Below are positions 28,968 to 38,023 of a stretch of DNA of 48,071 bases, in pieces. The notes below the pieces were generated by a model. It made no database searches. It was not told the DNA's origin and saw only the letters and a program-made list of their open reading frames with translations. The position numbers and the translations under genes are program-made. This DNA is from Verrucomicrobiota bacterium (GTDB taxonomy: Bacteria > Verrucomicrobiota > Kiritimatiellia > JAHIZV01): contig JAHIZV010000149.1 in assembly GCA_018814445.1 (NCBI GenBank), forward strand, positions 1 to 48,071. Direction: 5' to 3'. The first letter of the stretch is position 1. Every line of letters begins with the position of its first letter.

Positions 28968-31900
28968 TCACACAAACGCCTCACTGCACACAATGTGCGG
29001 GATTGCCCTTTCGGATATGCTCAAGTTCCGCTGTGTGGCAGCATCCTTCAAGTTGTGCTGGTCGTAGATTCGGATCATGCTCTTCATAAGGCCATCTCCG
29101 GTGACCGAGTTGCGCCGAAGCTGGTTCAACTCCCGCTTGACTGCACCGGTCACGGGACCCCTGAAAACCTTCTCCAACACATTCACGTTTTGCTTAACGT
29201 CCTCGTCGGCCGTCGCCTCAAAAAGCAGCCGAAGTTCCCTCAGCACGTAGAGCTGGCCGTGCGTAAGGCTACCAGTGTAAGAGCGCTCGGCTTCGCGATG
29301 TCGAACCTCTTCGGCAAACTGCCGTTGAACGGCCATCACCTTCTTGTTGTAGTCATCCGGCAGCGCTGCGGCCGCCGCGTCCGGGGCGCACTTCACTGTC
29401 CCCACCACCTTGGGCACGTCCCGCGAGATGACTTCACTATTCTCGTCTAGCAGGAACATTTGCTGAAAACGCCCTGCCTGGCAGAACACGTACAGGCCGC
29501 GTTGAAGGGATGGCCGAGCCGTCCTGATCCCGTCGCGCAAATTGGCTATTCGTTCGTACTCGTCGGGGTTATCCTTCCGCAACTGCCGCAAGATTTCCTC
29601 GGCTTCGTTCAGGTCAAGGAACTCGTCGTCCGCGCCGCCCCACAGGTCCAGTTGGACAGGAGCGCCGCCGCGAGTCTCGTAGATCGCGTACATGGCTTCC
29701 GGGTTGAGTTTCTCGGAGCCATCCAGTATCTCGGAATCCTCGCCGATGGTGTCATGGATTTCCTGAATGCGGTTGTGTAGCTTGTCTTTGAGGCCGAGAT
29801 TCTTGTCGAGTTTGGTTTCAGGCAGGAAGTTGAAGCCGAAAATGAGTTCGTGTTCCGACCCGATACGGTCAATGCGTCCAAAGCGTTGAATCAGGCGGAC
29901 CGGGTTCCAGTGCAGGTCGTAGTTGATGATGTTGTCGCAGTCCTGAAGGTTCAAACCTTCGGCCAGAACGTCGGTGGCAATCACCATCATCAGTTCGGCC
30001 TCGTCCTTGGTGAACCGATACTCCGGGTTGGCCTTCGGCGCGAAGCGGCCAACAATCTTCTCCTTGCTCTTATCGCCGCTGAAGATGACTTCGATGTCCG
30101 GGTTCTTGCCGTCGGGGTTCAGGTTGGCAAAAAGGTATTTCGCCGTATCGGCGTACTGGGTGAAGATGAGTCGCTTCGCCCCCTTCAAGGGCTTTTCCGC
30201 AAGGCGCTTCTTCAACGTCTGGAGTTTGGCGTCCTTCTCCGGGGTGATCGGTGAGACCAGTTTCAGAATTTTCTGAAGCAGTTCGATGTCATGCTCGATG
30301 TGCGCCCGCAGTGCGTTCAGGTCAAAGTCGCCCGCGTCATACCGTTTGGATACCTCTCGGAGGGCGTCCACCAGGGCGCCTTCTTCCAGAATGTCGCTGT
30401 CGTACAGTAGATACTGTGCTTCCTCGCCCGCCGGCACGAAGCCCGCGTCCAGCGACGCGACGAAAGTCTGATGCATCTTGAGGAGCCGCTTCACCGTCTC
30501 CTTGAAGGCGTACACGCTGGATTCAAACCGTTTGAAAAGCAACACGCGCATCAGGCCACGCAGGTTTGCCCCTGCGCGTTGGAGACTGGTATAGGGCTCC
30601 TTCTTTTGTTTCGCCGGTTTGACGTAGTGCCAGAGACCATATCGGGCGTAGGTGAGTTCTCCATCGGGCAGGGCCTTTGTCGGCTTGCCCTTCCGGGGCT
30701 TGCCCAGGTGCCCGCGCAACTCCTGATAGAGCCCCTGATAGGTGTCTTCGATGCTGTACTCGATGGTTTCCAGTTCTCGCTTCGGGAAGAACTGATGTTT
30801 GCCTCCGACCAGCACGTAAGCCTTCCGCGTGCCCTGGAGGTATTCCTGAAAGCGGTTCGGGTCAACCGGTTCGTGGGTTTCAGCATCGAACCCATACCAG
30901 CGCAGGATGTGTTGCCGGGTCCGGCGAACGAGGATATGCGCCAGCAGGTCCGGGAGTTTCCGCTCGGTCTTGTCGATGAGTTTGAAGTAGTCCTTCAGAT
31001 TCGGCGGGTCCACCGGCAAGTCGGTCCGGTCGTCCTGGTGAAACAGTTTGATCTGGTGATACACGTCCCAGGCGCTCTTGTTCCGGGGTGTGGCCGTGAG
31101 CAAACAGCACCGCCGGCCGGTGGAAAGGAAAGTCTGCACGACCTTGTAACGCTGGGTATCCGGGTGCCGGAGATTGTGGCTCTCGTCCACCAGCACGAAA
31201 TCCCGGTCCTTGTACTTCACATCGTTCAGCAACCGAGTGACGCCGTCCTGTTCGTCTTCACGCAAGAAACCCATCGAGAGGACGCGAGCGTTGAGCTGAT
31301 AGACCTCGTTGTATCGCTCCCACATATCCACCAGTGGGGCCGGACATAGAACTAGCGGGCGCGCGTGGTCGGACCGCTCAAAGTGTTTCACGATGGCCGC
31401 GCCGATATAGCTCTTGCCCAACCCAACCACGTCCGACACAAACGCGCCGCCGAAGTCTCGCACCATCTGGACGGCCAGGCGGACCGCAACCTTCTGGAAC
31501 TCAGCCAGTTTGCGGAAGATGTCGTCGTCCCAGAGCAATTCCTGCTCGTCCTCCGCTTCAAGCCGGTCTCGGACAAGCGCGTAAAGCGTCTTCATGTAGA
31601 TGTCGTAAGGACGGACCTGGGCGGCTGCCCATGACTGCTGGAGCTCGGTCATGAGTGTTTCGTCGAAATCCTGCGAATCCTTCCATAGTTCATCAAACCA
31701 CCGAACCAGCTCCGTATGGTTCTGGTTCCCCTGAACGATGACGTTCAGTTCCGTGTTGTGGGTCAAGCCTGCGAGAGTCAGGTTCGAGGAGCCGACAACG
31801 GCAATACCCTTCTCGTGACGTTCGATTTCCTTCCCGACCAGATCAAATACCTTGCCGTAGTCGCAAATGTAAGCCTTTGCGTGGAGCCGTCCTTTCGTGT

Positions 31901-32315
31901 ACACCCGGACCTTCAGCCGCTTCTCTTCCACCATCCGAACAAGGCCGGCGATGAGTTGCTCAGCGTCGTCGGTCTGGTCCATCACGCCCACGGTGTCGCG
32001 CAGATTGTCCTGTGTTTCCTGTGCCGCCCTTTCTGCCTCGACGCGTTTCTTATACTGCTGGCCGTCAATTTTCTGGGCCGCCAATTCAGCTCGCATTTGC
32101 CCTTCGGCAATGACTTCGATGGTCTCCTTATCAGTCGTGTTGCCAATGAGAAGGCGCAGTTCTTGAAGATTCAACACCCTCTTGGCAACGCTGGTCAGCC
32201 CCGAGAGGAACAGGTAGCCCACCGCGAAACGGGCGCGTTCGCTTGTACCGAGCATCTGGCCCAGGTGGTCAACCAACTTCTCGTTACGGTTGTCTATGAT
32301 GTCGTGCGTCGGCAT
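28968..32315 (-). CDS. SNF2-family helicase with N-terminal PLD-like nuclease domain
   Basis: 1115 aa; RLHAKAYICD...VGSSNLT PLD motif; SDVVGLGKSYI, VLVDESHNLR, LLTATP, QRFGRIDRIG helicase motifs. Confidence 0.92.
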   Translation of the reverse strand: MPTHDIIDNRNEKLVDHLGQMLGTSERARFAVGYLFLSGLTSVAKRVLNLQELRLLIGNTTDKETIEVIAEGQMRAELAAQKIDGQQYKKRVEAERAAQETQDNLRDTVGVMDQTDDAEQLIAGLVRMVEEKRLKVRVYTKGRLHAKAYICDYGKVFDLVGKEIERHEKGIAVVGSSNLTLAGLTHNTELNVIVQGNQNHTELVRWFDELWKDSQDFDETLMTELQQSWAAAQVRPYDIYMKTLYALVRDRLEAEDEQELLWDDDIFRKLAEFQKVAVRLAVQMVRDFGGAFVSDVVGLGKSYIGAAIVKHFERSDHARPLVLCPAPLVDMWERYNEVYQLNARVLSMGFLREDEQDGVTRLLNDVKYKDRDFVLVDESHNLRHPDTQRYKVVQTFLSTGRRCCLLTATPRNKSAWDVYHQIKLFHQDDRTDLPVDPPNLKDYFKLIDKTERKLPDLLAHILVRRTRQHILRWYGFDAETHEPVDPNRFQEYLQGTRKAYVLVGGKHQFFPKRELETIEYSIEDTYQGLYQELRGHLGKPRKGKPTKALPDGELTYARYGLWHYVKPAKQKKEPYTSLQRAGANLRGLMRVLLFKRFESSVYAFKETVKRLLKMHQTFVASLDAGFVPAGEEAQYLLYDSDILEEGALVDALREVSKRYDAGDFDLNALRAHIEHDIELLQKILKLVSPITPEKDAKLQTLKKRLAEKPLKGAKRLIFTQYADTAKYLFANLNPDGKNPDIEVIFSGDKSKEKIVGRFAPKANPEYRFTKDEAELMMVIATDVLAEGLNLQDCDNIINYDLHWNPVRLIQRFGRIDRIGSEHELIFGFNFLPETKLDKNLGLKDKLHNRIQEIHDTIGEDSEILDGSEKLNPEAMYAIYETRGGAPVQLDLWGGADDEFLDLNEAEEILRQLRKDNPDEYERIANLRDGIRTARPSLQRGLYVFCQAGRFQQMFLLDENSEVISRDVPKVVGTVKCAPDAAAAALPDDYNKKVMAVQRQFAEEVRHREAERSYTGSLTHGQLYVLRELRLLFEATADEDVKQNVNVLEKVFRGPVTGAVKRELNQLRRNSVTGDGLMKSMIRIYDQHNLKDAATQRNLSISERAIPHIVCSEAFV

Positions 32316-32330
32316 GTCAGCCCGTTTCCC

Positions 32331-32858
32331 TCATGGTTTCCAAATCGTGATTCCCGGAATGTGATCGAATCCACCGTCACAAGTAACAATGTCAGCGATG
32401 GGGGGCTTGTGGCGGGCCATACAGCCTACATGAATCGAGTCACCCGCCATCAAACCATGTGCCATTCGCTCGGTCTTGCTCTCGACCAACGTCTTCTTAC
32501 TTGTTCGCAAGAGCCCTACGCCCAAGGAGAACACTGCTTCAAACTGACCTTGGTAATTCGTGAGAAGCGCACCGCGAGTACGGTCCTTGCTGAGCCATTT
32601 CTCGACACGCCACGCTTGTGCCTGGCCCGCTGTGCCGGGTTTGACAAGTCCTCGGGCAAACGCCTCCGCCAACATGAGCTTGTGCAACAGGTCCAACATA
32701 ACCCGCGAATTCACAAAGGCATGTATATCCGCCGCCTGGACCCTCTGGATGAAGGCGTTGCATGTGGCCGACATGTTCGCGAAGTAGAGCGTGAAAATGT
32801 TTGTGTCGACAAACACACGCGTACCACTCGGGAGATTAGCCAAGTCCAGCACCGCCAT
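32331..32858 (-). CDS. PIN-domain protein
   Basis: 175 aa; RVFVDTNIFTLYF, AGDSIHVGCMARHK, IVTCDGGFDHI acidic motifs. Confidence 0.82.
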   Translation of the reverse strand: MAVLDLANLPSGTRVFVDTNIFTLYFANMSATCNAFIQRVQAADIHAFVNSRVMLDLLHKLMLAEAFARGLVKPGTAGQAQAWRVEKWLSKDRTRGALLTNYQGQFEAVFSLGVGLLRTSKKTLVESKTERMAHGLMAGDSIHVGCMARHKPPIADIVTCDGGFDHIPGITIWKP

Positions 32859-35800
32859 TATTCCAGCAGCTCCTTCATCGCATCCCCAGGCAAACCCGAC
32901 CAGATGCCCCTGAGCGAATCTGCCGCCTTCTGGCGTTTCTTGGCTTCCTTTGGGCGAAGACTGTGCGCCTTTGTCAAACGCGCGTTGACCATTTCGATAA
33001 GGGCTTCGTATACCGCCTCCCGTTCACCCGTTGTGAGTCTGAGCGCATCGAAAACCACGCCGTCCAATTCCGCACGGTCATCCAACGGAGAAAGGGATCC
33101 GTCCTCACTGTTGAAACCAAGCTCATCGTGTATTCGCAGGATCGGTCTGTCCTTAAGACTCCTGTATGGCTTGAGAAGGGCTTTGTCGCAGACAACTGGG
33201 ATCTGCATCCGCAAGAAGTCGGCCATGAAGAAATCCAAGACGCCTTGACCGAGACTCTTATTGCCCAACGTCTCGAAGAAAAAGGCCAGCAATGTTGAGT
33301 TGAGATAAGCCGCGAGTATTGATTCGTCGCCCTGCCTGACGTGCAACCGATAGAACCGAAGGGACAAGTAGCCCTGTACGTTATGATAGATAACGAAAGA
33401 GTCACTGAAGCTACGGGGCACAAGGATCTTGCCTGCCGAAAGCATCTGTTTTGTGGGTTTGTACCACGGCCGCTGGTTCTTCGTGACTGAACGCTTGTGA
33501 AACCCTTGGGATTCACCCCATTCGATGTAGCGCTTGAGGCGGGCTGTCGGGGCGCCCGTCACGACCAAGCAATAGGCGTCGTGGCTGCCGATTTGAATAC
33601 GTTTGCCGTTTTTCGTCGCATCCTTGATTAGCGGGATGAGGAATCGTTCCTCGATTTCGCCCTCAAAAGTATCTTTGCCCTTTGCTGATGCAGCAGCGTT
33701 ACGCACCTTGAACCGCCCCGCCTTCTTCTCTACGTCTGTGAGGATGAAGAAGCCATCCGCACCGCCAGTATTTAGGTAGCGCTCTCCCACGAAGAAATCA
33801 CCGAGGGTGCAGAGGTGTTTGCTGCCCTTCTTTAACAAAGTGAAATAGATATCGGGCGCACGCAGATACTTTCCTCCCCACTTGTTTCCGGTATAGGTGG
33901 TATCTTTTAGCAGCGCGCCGTATTTGGGCCCTCGCTCACGCACAGTGAGTGCTGACTCCTGGTTTTCTTGTTGCACAACTTCTAGGCAACCTTCATCAAA
34001 CAGCGCAGCTTGTTGGATTGGAAACACACGATACTCTGCCTGTGAGTGCCGCTGTGCTGCGCCCTCGATGCCGCGGAACCACGAAGCTGCGAGAACCTGC
34101 TCAAACGGCACCCGAAAGAACACGAAACGCGCAATATGGCCGAGACCTGCTCCCTTGGCTGAAGCCGGCGCTGAGAGGAGGACCATGACGGTATTGATGT
34201 CTGCGGAAGCGAATGATCGGCGGGCCTCGTTATCGATGACAAGGCGGACGTGACATTGTGTCAGGAGAAACTCCTGGAGATCAGACCCGTAGCCAACATC
34301 GAGCCATGAGTTCGAGCAAATGAATGAGAAGGACCCTTTCGGGTTTAGCAGCCAGAGCCCGATGAAATGAAAGTAGATGTACAGATCACTCTTTCCGTTC
34401 AGGTCATGTGCTGCGCGCCCAGTGTTGGCGTCATAGGAGAAGAAAGCGGGAAAAGCTTGGTACACAGCGTTGCGCAACTTCTCTTTGTAGCGTTTCTTTG
34501 ATGTCGCAGTGACCTCGTCCTTTGCCTGGACAGGGTCGGCGATATTCTCCATTCCAACGTACGGGGGATTGCCGATCACGATATCGAACCCGTCCTTTTC
34601 ATCCTCGAAGACCTCAACGAAGGCGATATCCCAGACGAAGGGAACATTCTGCACGGTCTTGAGGGCAGCGCGAGCGGTGCGCGCCTTGTCCAGCGCCGCC
34701 GCGAGGTCATCGGTCTTGGCCTCCAGAGCAGCCCGTTGCTTGGCCGAATCGAGTTTTGCGTCGGCGGCGACCTGCTCGCCAAATAGATTGGATGTCTTCC
34801 CGTCAAGCCGCTGCCGGTTCGCCTTGATTTCCGCTTGGATGGCCTCAGCACGGGCATCCAGGATGTCCCGAAACAGACGCAGTTCCTCTTGCCTGATCTG
34901 GTCGGCCGTCCTGTATTTCCGGCCGGAAGTATTCTGGTAGAATTTCAACTTCTCGTTCTTGAGAGAAGTGATTCGGGCCTTCAGCGCGGGCTTGATCTCT
35001 CGGGATGCGTGAAGCCGGCCGAGATTCACGCCGCCGACCTCCTGAACAAGGCTGTCGCCTTGCCGAATCTTGAAGGTGAAGTGCGGTAGCAGAGGCTCTT
35101 TCCTGACCGCTAATTCGGCCTGTGAAAAGTCCGCGTCAACGACCAGCGCCAGCCAAAGCCTCAGCTCGGCGACATGGCACGCCCAATCCATCACGTCCAC
35201 GCCATAGAGATTCTGGCCGATAATCCGCTTGCGCCGGTCGAAAGCGGTCTCCTTGGGTGCGCCATGCGCCTGGGCGCGGTTCTGGAGGTCGTCAAGGATG
35301 TAGAGCATGCCGACAAGGAAGGAACCCGAACCGCATGCGGGATCAACAACGGTGAGGTCGCGAAGGGTCTCAATCACGGCGCGCCATAGCCCCGCCTTTA
35401 CAACTGCCGCGTCGGCAGCGGTCTTCTCGTCCGGTTCGATGGCAAAGACAAGCTCGTAGAACAAACTGCGGTGTTTATCGCCAACGTGATTGGACAACTG
35501 ATCTACGAGGGTGAGTCGGCACATGAGATCAATCTCGGTGCGCGGCGTGTAGAAGATCCCGGCATCGCCGCGTTCGTCCGCCTCGGCCGAGACATTCACG
35601 AGGCTTTCGTAAACCTTCCCGATCATTTCCGGGTCAACGGCGACTTCCTGGTCGAGCGGGCTGTCCTCCGTGATGGTGAAGTTGTAGCGTTCAAGGAATT
35701 TGAACACCTGGGCGAAACGCGCGTCGGACACTGCAAACGAATGTTTGTCTTCGTCGTCGAGGTGGTTCGGGGTAAACAGACCGCCATTGAGATAGGGGGC

Positions 35801-36676
35801 TGCCGCCAAAATCTTGCGAATCTCGTCAGGGAAATGGCGGTGATGGGCCGTAACCTTTTGATTGAAGGCTTCGAAGAACAGGACTTTGAGCCACTTTGGG
35901 AAGAACGTGTCGGTCGGTCCCTTCGACTTCTGGTAGGTTTGCCAATATGTATGCAAGAACTCGTTGTCCTGACCGAGCCAGCGTTTCCGCTGGATGAAGT
36001 AGAGAAACATGCAGCGGTTCAAGAATTGCAGGGCGTAGTCGTGCGCCCAATCCGCATCCTTGCTTTGCCGGGCGAGGTCGTCCTGGAGGAGTTGGAACAC
36101 GGAACGGTACTCGATGAAGAACTGCTTCGTGACCGCTTCCACATCGAAGGCTTCATCGTGGCGGTCCTGGATCGCCATCGGGGAAAGACCGAACAGGTCT
36201 CCGCCAACCTGCGAGAGGTCAATCATGCAGAGCCGCTCGGCCGCGGTGCGGAGGCGTTCTTCTGGTCCAACGGCGATGCGGCGTAACAGCCGGCGTTGCT
36301 TCACGTCCTGTTCGTACTTCACATTCAGGAAGTGCCATGCCGTCTGGCTCTTGTTCGAGAATACGAAAAGGTAGTAGGGATGCTCGCGAAGAAACTGCTG
36401 AACAATGGCGCGCTCCGCGGTGCGCGACGCGCTATCGGTGTTCAACCGCGTGTAGGCAATACGGAAATCGTTGTCCGCGCCACCGGTCGCGAACAAGGTT
36501 GGATCAGCGGCGAGCCACTTGGTTGCGCCTTCCGGCCATTTGCGCGGGCTCAAAGGTTGTTGCGCTTGCGAGTAGTTGAGTTCGGTCCAGAGAAGTTCCT
36601 TCAGTCCGTTCTCTTTCGTCTCGTGGAGGTGTTGAAGGATGTCGAGAACGGCTTGCTGTCTTTGCACGTCTACCAT
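32858..36676 (-). CDS. Large Eco57I/PglX-like N6-adenine DNA methyltransferase
   Basis: VVDPACGSGSFLVGML motif I, FDIVIGNPPYVGMENI motif IV; start placed at MVDVQRQQ (36676), 1 nt after Mrr stop. Confidence 0.92.
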   Translation of the reverse strand: MVDVQRQQAVLDILQHLHETKENGLKELLWTELNYSQAQQPLSPRKWPEGATKWLAADPTLFATGGADNDFRIAYTRLNTDSASRTAERAIVQQFLREHPYYLFVFSNKSQTAWHFLNVKYEQDVKQRRLLRRIAVGPEERLRTAAERLCMIDLSQVGGDLFGLSPMAIQDRHDEAFDVEAVTKQFFIEYRSVFQLLQDDLARQSKDADWAHDYALQFLNRCMFLYFIQRKRWLGQDNEFLHTYWQTYQKSKGPTDTFFPKWLKVLFFEAFNQKVTAHHRHFPDEIRKILAAAPYLNGGLFTPNHLDDEDKHSFAVSDARFAQVFKFLERYNFTITEDSPLDQEVAVDPEMIGKVYESLVNVSAEADERGDAGIFYTPRTEIDLMCRLTLVDQLSNHVGDKHRSLFYELVFAIEPDEKTAADAAVVKAGLWRAVIETLRDLTVVDPACGSGSFLVGMLYILDDLQNRAQAHGAPKETAFDRRKRIIGQNLYGVDVMDWACHVAELRLWLALVVDADFSQAELAVRKEPLLPHFTFKIRQGDSLVQEVGGVNLGRLHASREIKPALKARITSLKNEKLKFYQNTSGRKYRTADQIRQEELRLFRDILDARAEAIQAEIKANRQRLDGKTSNLFGEQVAADAKLDSAKQRAALEAKTDDLAAALDKARTARAALKTVQNVPFVWDIAFVEVFEDEKDGFDIVIGNPPYVGMENIADPVQAKDEVTATSKKRYKEKLRNAVYQAFPAFFSYDANTGRAAHDLNGKSDLYIYFHFIGLWLLNPKGSFSFICSNSWLDVGYGSDLQEFLLTQCHVRLVIDNEARRSFASADINTVMVLLSAPASAKGAGLGHIARFVFFRVPFEQVLAASWFRGIEGAAQRHSQAEYRVFPIQQAALFDEGCLEVVQQENQESALTVRERGPKYGALLKDTTYTGNKWGGKYLRAPDIYFTLLKKGSKHLCTLGDFFVGERYLNTGGADGFFILTDVEKKAGRFKVRNAAASAKGKDTFEGEIEERFLIPLIKDATKNGKRIQIGSHDAYCLVVTGAPTARLKRYIEWGESQGFHKRSVTKNQRPWYKPTKQMLSAGKILVPRSFSDSFVIYHNVQGYLSLRFYRLHVRQGDESILAAYLNSTLLAFFFETLGNKSLGQGVLDFFMADFLRMQIPVVCDKALLKPYRSLKDRPILRIHDELGFNSEDGSLSPLDDRAELDGVVFDALRLTTGEREAVYEALIEMVNARLTKAHSLRPKEAKKRQKAADSLRGIWSGLPGDAMKELLE

Positions 36677-36677
36677 G

Positions 36678-37703
36678 TCATCCCTCCGCCTCTTCAAGGG
36701 GTTCCGGGACATAAACCCGCTTGAGCGGCATCATGCCCTTGTATTTCGCGTCAAACTGCTCGTAGTGCTGGACAATCAGGCTGACCAGCTCGTCGCCGTC
36801 GATCAGCCGGAGATTGCTCTTGTTCCGGGCCGTGTTCACCGCCTGGCTGGTGAAGGTTCCCAGCGTCACCACCATGCCGAACTCGGTGGGGTCCAGCTTG
36901 CCGATAAGCTGGGAAACGATGGGATCGCCGACGCTGCCTTCCGTGCTCTTGACCTGTACCTTGATGATCGGCGGCACGAAGCCCAGCTCGTCCTGGTGCG
37001 CCACGATGTCGACGCCGCCGTCCGGTCCCGGCGGCGCGACGCGGGTCCGGTAGCCCATCGTCCCGAGAAGATGGGCGACGAACTCGGAAAGGCCGTGTCC
37101 CTTCAACTCCTGGGAAAGCGTCTTCAGGATGAAGTCGCGGGTGTTCTGCTCGATGTCTTCGGCCACGTAGGAAACAGTCTCGTCGTCGCCCGGAGCCGGC
37201 GCGACCTCGTGGCCGGCGACGGCCGCGAGGAACTCGTCCGCGTAGTTCTTCACTTGGAAGAAGCTCATGGCCGAGCCGATCTCGTACAGCGCCCCCTGGG
37301 TGAACTTGGTCCGGGGGAAATCCTTCAGCCACTTGACCGCCCGGCGGTGGGGATAGCTGTCCGAGCCCTTCGTCGTGTGCTGGTACGGCCCGACGATCTC
37401 CCCAACGTGGACGCGCTTGTCCCGCTTCGACGGGTAGACGATCAAGTCCCCGTCCTTCATCTCGTGAACGAAGCGGAAGAGCTGGCCGGTCGCCATCGGG
37501 TAGTACCCCGGCTTCCTGTCCGGCAGCGCCTCGTGAAGCCGTTCCTTGAAGGCGTCACGGGTCGGCGGCAACGCGGCCAGGTCGCCCATCGCCTCCCAGC
37601 CAAGGGCCACCTGGTTCTTCTTCAGGAAGATGCCGTCGGCATCTCCCGTCCGCCCGCCGTGAATCCCCCACAGCGTCGCCGTGCTGTAATCCTTCGTCGT
37701 CAT
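36678..37703 (-). CDS. Mrr-family restriction endonuclease with EVE/PUA-like N-terminal domain
   Basis: GPDGGVDIVAHQDELGFVPPIIKVQVKSTEG (D...QxK Mrr core); N-term LWGIHGGRTGDADGIFLKKNQVALGW...DGDLIVYPSKRDKRVHVGEIVG. Confidence 0.85.
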   Translation of the reverse strand: MTTKDYSTATLWGIHGGRTGDADGIFLKKNQVALGWEAMGDLAALPPTRDAFKERLHEALPDRKPGYYPMATGQLFRFVHEMKDGDLIVYPSKRDKRVHVGEIVGPYQHTTKGSDSYPHRRAVKWLKDFPRTKFTQGALYEIGSAMSFFQVKNYADEFLAAVAGHEVAPAPGDDETVSYVAEDIEQNTRDFILKTLSQELKGHGLSEFVAHLLGTMGYRTRVAPPGPDGGVDIVAHQDELGFVPPIIKVQVKSTEGSVGDPIVSQLIGKLDPTEFGMVVTLGTFTSQAVNTARNKSNLRLIDGDELVSLIVQHYEQFDAKYKGMMPLKRVYVPEPLEEAEG

Positions 37704-37891
37704 GTGTTGTCGGCATCCTCCGCGGCATGGCCCGCGTTGACCCACTCGTCAATCTGATCCTTCTTGAACTTCCACAGCCGCCCGACCTTCTTCGCGGGCA
37801 TCTGCTTGCGGTCGATCCATTTGTAGATCGTGTCGCGCTTGACGCCCAGGTAGGCGGCTACCTCGTCGACCGATAACCATCTGTCTTCCAT
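37700..37891 (-). CDS. Excisionase-like helix-turn-helix protein
   Basis: 63 aa; WLSVDEVAAYLGVKRDTIYKWIDRKQMPAKKVGRLWKFKKDQIDEWV; ATGA overlap with Mrr. Confidence 0.88.
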   Translation of the reverse strand: MEDRWLSVDEVAAYLGVKRDTIYKWIDRKQMPAKKVGRLWKFKKDQIDEWVNAGHAAEDADNT

Positions 37892-38023
37892 AGTGCTTTC
37901 CCTCTTTTGCTCCGAGGGTGAGACGTGCGCGGCCGAAAGGCCGTCGCACGGTGTTTCGGAATGTAGCCGGACGTGTCCAATAGGGCAAGCTCAATCCGGC
38001 TGAAAGCGGCCCGGTAGGGCCGT

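Noticed and set aside
25991-37703. Assignment as DISARM
   Set aside because: No DUF1998 (DrmB) gene or DrmA-type helicase recognised; the PLD domain here is fused to the SNF2 helicase
25991-37703. Assignment as BREX/Pgl
   Set aside because: MTase is PglX-like but there is no PglZ phosphatase, BrxC ATPase or BrxL
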